Origin: Actinomycetota bacterium
Lineage (GTDB): Bacteria; Actinomycetota; Actinomycetes; Streptosporangiales; Streptosporangiaceae
Assembly: GCA_027314515.1 (NCBI GenBank)
Contig: DAHVAR010000160.1
Span: 1-64,000 of the forward strand
DNA length: 64,000 nt
Direction of reading: 5' to 3'
Part shown: positions 60,241 through 64,000 of the stretch, one piece after another
Position numbering within the stretch: the stretch's first letter is position 1
Layout of the letters: each line of letters starts with the position of its first letter
Made by a program: the position numbers and the translations under genes
The notes under the pieces: generated by a model
Seen by the model: the letters and a program-made list of their open reading frames with translations, nothing else
The model's database searches: none
What the model was told of the DNA's origin: nothing

Positions 60241-61050
60241 GTGTCATCGCAGCAGGACGAGGTCGCGGCAGGCGTGAGCCAGCCCGCGACCGCGCCGGAG
60301 CCCACGGGCCGGCCCGGGACCGCGTTCCCGCCCCGAGCTCCGGCACCAGCCATGGCACGGTCAGCTGTCTCCGGCCTGTCGGATTCCAGCCGGGCGGCAT
60401 CCGGCGCGACTCCGCAGGGCAGCCGGAAGCCATGGAAGGAAGGCAAGGACGGCAGGACCGTCTTCCGCCGCGCAGCACCGGTCGTTGTCTGGTGGATCTG
60501 GGTGATATTCGCCCTATTCAACCTGATCGAGGTCATCCTTCCCGATCACGACTATCTTTCGATCGAGCTGGCAGTCGGAGCGCTTGCAGTGACCGGCATC
60601 GCCTACTCGACCGCCCTGCGGCCGAGGGTGTTCGCTGCGGCCGACGGCCTTGAGGTGCGCAACCCGGTGCGCGACCACCAGATCCGGTGGGGCGCGCTTA
60701 ACGGGATTTACCTGGGCGACGCCGTCGAGCTGAGCTGCGCCAGGACCGCGCCCCGCAAGGACAAGACCATCTACTGCTGGGCGTTGTACTCCGGCCGCCG
60801 TAACCGGCTGAAGTCCCAGCAGCTTGGCCTGCGCTCCTGGGGCCGGACCTCGGGCCGGCGCGATGCGGCGATCGAGCCGGCCGTCGAGGACCCGGCGCAG
60901 CTCATGGCCGCCGAACTCGGGCGCCGGTCGACGGAGGCCAAGGCGGCTGGCGCGGCGGCGGCGACGCTCGAGAGCCGCTGGGCCTGGTTCCCGATCGTGT
61001 GCAGCGCTGTCCCGGCGGCAGCACTGCTGGCGCTGCTGCTGGCCAGGTGA
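60241..61050 (+). CDS. PH-like domain membrane protein
   Basis: The 269-residue protein starts at GTG 60241. After a Pro/Ala-rich N-terminus of about 75 residues come two membrane helices (PVVVWWIWVIFALFNLIEVI, and about 108-125). A bacterial PH-like domain follows (LRPRVFAAADGLEVRNPVRDHQIRWGALNGIYLGDAVEL), and a final helix (FPIVCSAVPAAALLALLLA). This layout is common in actinobacteria; the function is unknown. It converges with the next gene, stops five bases apart. Confidence 0.82.
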   Translation: MSSQQDEVAAGVSQPATAPEPTGRPGTAFPPRAPAPAMARSAVSGLSDSSRAASGATPQGSRKPWKEGKDGRTVFRRAAPVVVWWIWVIFALFNLIEVILPDHDYLSIELAVGALAVTGIAYSTALRPRVFAAADGLEVRNPVRDHQIRWGALNGIYLGDAVELSCARTAPRKDKTIYCWALYSGRRNRLKSQQLGLRSWGRTSGRRDAAIEPAVEDPAQLMAAELGRRSTEAKAAGAAAATLESRWAWFPIVCSAVPAAALLALLLAR

Positions 61051-61055
61051 CAACC

Positions 61056-61508
61056 CTAGGCGCCCACCGAGGTACACGGACGGTGCCGCAGCGAGGCTAC
61101 ATAGTCAGCCGGGGCGCCCGCTGCCTCGGCGGCATCGGCGATGATGCCGAGGTAGTGCGCGGACGGCAAGCCACCCTCGTAGTCGTTCAGCACGTACAGC
61201 CAGGCCACGACCTCGCCGTCCAGCGTGCTGACGCGCACCCTGGACTTGCGGTAGTAGCCGAGTTCCGCGCCATCCCACCGGTCGAGCGAGGCCTCGTCAG
61301 CCCCCGAGACCTCGTACAACACCACGAAGACGCGATCCTCGCCGTCCTCGACAACCGTCGCCAGGGCACCGTCCCAGCCGAGATCCTCGCCGCCGAAGGT
61401 CAGCCGCCAGCCCTCCAGCCAGCCAACGCCTTGCTGCGGCGAGTGCGGGCAGCGATGCGCCATTTGCGCGGGATCCATATTGCTTCCATAGGCCGCGTAT
61501 ATCGCCAC
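61056..61508 (-). CDS. Gamma-glutamylcyclotransferase-like protein
   Basis: The 150-residue protein begins MAIYAAYGSNMDPAQMAHRCPHSP, with the YGSNM substrate-loop motif of the GGCT fold. It continues GWLEGWRLTFGGEDLGWDGALATVVED, carrying the acidic residues of the cavity, and ends LRHRPC. GTG 61508 is chosen, with AGGG upstream and a good family N-terminus; the frame is open to 61550. Family members cleave gamma-glutamyl amines or related compounds; the substrate here is unknown. Confidence 0.88.
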   Translation of the reverse strand: MAIYAAYGSNMDPAQMAHRCPHSPQQGVGWLEGWRLTFGGEDLGWDGALATVVEDGEDRVFVVLYEVSGADEASLDRWDGAELGYYRKSRVRVSTLDGEVVAWLYVLNDYEGGLPSAHYLGIIADAAEAAGAPADYVASLRHRPCTSVGA

Positions 61509-61621
61509 GAACCCTAAGCGTACGAGCCGGGCGAGCCGGATGCTGGCCAACGCGTCGGCTCGATTGCCCTGGTGCCGGTCCGATTCGGTCCTACGGCCCG
61601 GATGGGAGAGAATGAGAAAAC

Positions 61622-63019
61622 GTGAGCCAGCCGCACGCGAAGATCGCGATCATCGGTGGGGGCCCCGGCGGCTATGAAGCCGCCCTGGTTGGCGCCCAGC
61701 TTGGTGCTGACATCACCGTAATCGAGCGTGACGGGCTGGGAGGCTCCTGCGTCCTCACGGATTGCGTACCGTCGAAGACGCTCATCGCTACTTCCGGGAT
61801 GATGGCAGCGCTGGACGACGCGCCCAGCCTGGGCATCCGGATCAATCAGGCCGGGAACGGGCCAGCCCTGCTCGACGCCCCCCGGCTGTACGCCAGGGTG
61901 CGCTCACTAGCCCGTGCGCAGTCCGCTGACGTCGCCTCCCGGCTCTCCGCCGAAGGCGTCAAGGTGATCTCCGGCACCGCCCGGCTGGCCGGACCGCGCC
62001 GCGTGGTCGCCGGCGACACCGAGATCGAGGCCGACGCGGTTCTCATCGCGACCGGAGCGGAGCCCCGGATACTGCCCGGCTCGGAGCCAGACGGCACGCG
62101 GATCCTCACCTGGCGGCAGCTGTACGACCTGGACAAGCTGCCGGAGGAACTGATCGTGGTCGGCTCGGGCGTCACGGGCGCCGAGTTCGCGTGCGCCTTT
62201 CAGTCGCTCGGCTCGCAGGTGACGCTGGTGTCGTCCAGGGAGCGGATGCTGCCGCATGAGGATGCGGATGCGGCAGTAGTGGTGGAGGACGTCTTCCGGC
62301 GCCGTGGCATGACGGTTCTCGGCAGATCCCGGGCCCGCCAGGTCGTCAGGACGGCTGACGGCGTGGCTGTGACGCTGAGCGATGGCCGGACGGTCCGCGG
62401 CAGCCATTGCCTGCTCAGCGTGGGCATGACGCCGAATACCGCCGGCCTCGGCTTGGCGGACGCCGGAGTTGCTGTTGACGACAACGGATTCGTCCAGGTC
62501 GACAAGGTGTCGAGAACGACCGCGCCGGGCGTCTACGCGGCCGGCGACTGCACTGGCGTGCTGATGCTGGCGTCGGTTGCGGCGATGCAGGGCCGGATCG
62601 CCATGTGGCACGCCCTCGGTGAGGCGGTCAAGCCGCTGCGCCTTGCGCATGTCGCAGCGACTATCTTCACTGAACCGGAGATCGCCACTGTCGGCGTGCC
62701 GGAACAGGCGGTGGCGGCGGGTGAAATCCCGGACGCGACCGTGGTCAAGCTGCCGCTCGCGACCAACGCCAGGGCCAAGATGCAGGGCTTCCGGGATGGC
62801 TTCGTCAAGGTCATCGCCCGGCGCAGCAGCGGCACGGTGCTTGGCGGGGTAGTCGTCGCCCCGCGGGCGAGCGAGCTGATCCTGGCAATCTCGCTGGCCG
62901 TCGAGCGAGGCCTGAGCGTAGATAACCTGGCGCACACGTTTGCCGTATACCCGTCACTGTCCGGCAGTCTCACCGAGGCTGCGCGCAAGCTGATGCAGTC
63001 AGCTGAAGCTGGTTCCTGA
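61622..63019 (+). CDS. lpdA: LpdA-like NAD(P)H-quinone dehydrogenase (pyridine nucleotide-disulfide oxidoreductase family)
   Basis: The 465-residue flavoprotein has the FAD motif GGGPGG (12-17), an NAD(P) motif VVGSGVTGAEFACAF (about 180-194) and AAGDCTGVL. It closely matches mycobacterial LpdA (Rv3303c) in LTWRQLYDLD, VAAMQGRIAMWHALGE and VYPSLSGSLTEAARKLM. It keeps a Cys43/Cys48 pair (CVLTDC), but the C-terminal His-Pro-Thr-Glu motif of lipoamide dehydrogenases is replaced by YPSLSG. Mycobacterial LpdA reduces quinones and is not a lipoamide dehydrogenase. GTG start 61622; the upstream AATGAGAAAA is a weak site. Confidence 0.92.
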   Translation: MSQPHAKIAIIGGGPGGYEAALVGAQLGADITVIERDGLGGSCVLTDCVPSKTLIATSGMMAALDDAPSLGIRINQAGNGPALLDAPRLYARVRSLARAQSADVASRLSAEGVKVISGTARLAGPRRVVAGDTEIEADAVLIATGAEPRILPGSEPDGTRILTWRQLYDLDKLPEELIVVGSGVTGAEFACAFQSLGSQVTLVSSRERMLPHEDADAAVVVEDVFRRRGMTVLGRSRARQVVRTADGVAVTLSDGRTVRGSHCLLSVGMTPNTAGLGLADAGVAVDDNGFVQVDKVSRTTAPGVYAAGDCTGVLMLASVAAMQGRIAMWHALGEAVKPLRLAHVAATIFTEPEIATVGVPEQAVAAGEIPDATVVKLPLATNARAKMQGFRDGFVKVIARRSSGTVLGGVVVAPRASELILAISLAVERGLSVDNLAHTFAVYPSLSGSLTEAARKLMQSAEAGS

Positions 63020-63119
63020 CCCGACGGCAGCTCAGCTGCAGACCGGGCTTCTCGGCGTGCCCAAGGTCTAGGGCCTGGCTACCGAGTGTGCCGTCGTGCA
63101 GGCGCCCACCGCATTCCGC

Positions 63120-63968
63120 TTACCCTGCAGGTCTGGGACCGCTGATGCCATCCGGACTGGCAGCGGACTCGTCGCCGGCGGACTCCGTGCCGTCAGCGAT
63201 CGCATCGGGGGCGGCGGGCGCATCGGGGACGGCGGGCGCATCGGGGGCCGCGGGCGCGGACCACGCGCCGGAAGGGAGGAGCGTGCCGGTGAGGACGCGG
63301 ACCGGGCTTCCGCCGGGACGATACGGCGGAGGCAGGGCCAGTATCGGGCGGTACGTCAGTTCCACCCCCCAGGACGGCCGAAGCATCTGGGGAGTACCGC
63401 TGAAGTACTTGAGCGGCTGAGAGTCGGAGACCGTCGTCCAGGCGAAAGCCAGTGCGCCGCCGACGAGGCCAAGCAGCATTCCGATGAAGAATCCGCCGAG
63501 GTTCGAGGTAATCCAGGAACCGAGCGCCAGCAGTATGGACAGCAGTGCATAGAACGTCCGCTGAGCAGGGTTGAACCAGAGCAGGATGCCGCACAACAGC
63601 AACATCATCGGAATGAGGTAGCCGGCTAGTCCCTGGATCCCGATATGAATCGCGACCTGCAGCGGACCGTGCTCGGACAGCAGGATCTCGGCGGCGCCGC
63701 CGATGACGAGCAGGCCGCCCCAGAACGGGCGACTGACCCGGAAGGCCCTGAATGCGCGCCGGACGCCGCGGAGCGATCCCGCTGTGACCCCTTGCCGCCG
63801 CCGGAGGCCGCGGGGTTGGCCGGACCTGGGCGAACGTGGTCCAGGAGACCGGCCGCGTCCGGCCGGGCGGCCGGATCCGGGCCGCTGCCAGTGATCTGGC
63901 ACCCTGCCTCCGGGGTACCGGCCGCGCTCGGCAGGGCGAAGCTGCGTCAACCGGCTGGGCTGCGTCAA
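63120..63968 (-). CDS. DUF6114 membrane protein, N-terminus uncertain
   Basis: The region FRAFRVSRPFWGGLLVIGGAAEILLS, GLAGYLIPMMLLLCGILLWFNPAQRTFYALL and SWITSNLGGFFIGMLLGLVGGALAFAW is the DUF6114 family, with four membrane helices (about 80-180). Its function is unknown; in Streptomyces it often neighbours DUF6230. An Ala/Asp/Pro-rich C-terminal tail of about 100 residues follows. The TTG at 63968 gives 282 residues, but the frame remains open to the window end, and an 18-base tandem repeat (PSRLTQ) lies in the N-terminus, so the start may be outside the window. Confidence 0.82.
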   Translation of the reverse strand: MTQPSRLTQLRPAERGRYPGGRVPDHWQRPGSGRPAGRGRSPGPRSPRSGQPRGLRRRQGVTAGSLRGVRRAFRAFRVSRPFWGGLLVIGGAAEILLSEHGPLQVAIHIGIQGLAGYLIPMMLLLCGILLWFNPAQRTFYALLSILLALGSWITSNLGGFFIGMLLGLVGGALAFAWTTVSDSQPLKYFSGTPQMLRPSWGVELTYRPILALPPPYRPGGSPVRVLTGTLLPSGAWSAPAAPDAPAVPDAPAAPDAIADGTESAGDESAASPDGISGPRPAG

Positions 63969-63976
63969 CCGGCTGG
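63941..63976 (-). repeat. 18-bp tandem repeat in the DUF6114 N-terminus
   Basis: On the plus strand GCTGCGTCAACCGGCTGG occurs twice in succession near 63941-63976. In the minus-strand frame it encodes PSRLTQ repeats at the start of the DUF6114 protein. Confidence 0.7.
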
Positions 63977-64000
63977 GCTGGGGCTGGCGGCGATCTGGAA

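Overview
The window is a high-GC bacterial chromosome segment, almost entirely coding. Three things point to an actinomycete (Actinomycetota): frequent GTG and TTG starts, the complete str, S10, spc and alpha ribosomal clusters, and a downstream order of alr, tsaE, tsaB, rimI, tsaD, groES, groEL, a SigD/ShbA-type sigma factor, guaB and guaB3. That order is the one known from Mycobacterium and Streptomyces. A Streptosporangiales-like filamentous actinomycete would fit, but genus level is inference.

Layout. 1-4.4 kb: accessory genes (a Cys-rich secreted protein, a hypothetical protein, an MMPL exporter and, on the minus strand, a DUF72 protein). 4.4-9.4 kb: a long leader with hairpins, then rpsL-rpsG-fusA-tuf. 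9.5-19.7 kb: the S10 and spc blocks, rpsJ to rplO. 19.9-28.8 kb: secY-adk-map-DUF1707, then infA-rpmJ-rpsM-rpsK-rpsD-rpoA-rplQ-truA. 28.9-35.7 kb: a minus-strand membrane protein of unknown function, rplM-rpsI, glmM, acpS and nnrE/nnrD. 35.8-44.6 kb: alr, a hydrolase, the t6A genes tsaE/tsaB/tsaD with rimI, and a secreted beta-propeller protein. 44.7-47.1 kb: groES-groEL behind a CIRCE operator. 47.1-54.2 kb: AT-richer DNA, sigD, guaB, guaB3, glpD, DUF2267 and trpS. 54.4-64 kb: a membrane protein, a DD-carboxypeptidase, a stand-alone mutase catalytic subunit, an M20 amidohydrolase, a PH-like membrane protein, a gamma-glutamylcyclotransferase-like protein, an LpdA-like flavoprotein and a DUF6114 membrane protein.

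Most genes serve translation (ribosomal proteins, elongation and initiation factors, t6A tRNA modification, RimI, TruA, TrpS), protein export and maturation (SecY, Map, GroES/EL), or wall and nucleotide precursors (GlmM, Alr, GuaB). No tRNA, rRNA, CRISPR array or insertion sequence was recognised.

The most notable observations are: S12 carries Arg instead of Lys at position 88, the classical streptomycin-resistance position; the 3' end of rplP is duplicated before rpmC as a 25-codon ORF that keeps the stop/start coupling; perfect hairpins without U tracts sit at nearly every classical operon boundary; truA lacks a usual start codon over its conserved N-terminus; the mutase has methylmalonyl-CoA-type substrate residues but no B12 domain; and the LpdA-like flavoprotein keeps the redox cysteine pair but lacks the lipoamide dehydrogenase His-Glu end. 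No wholly new multigene system was found.
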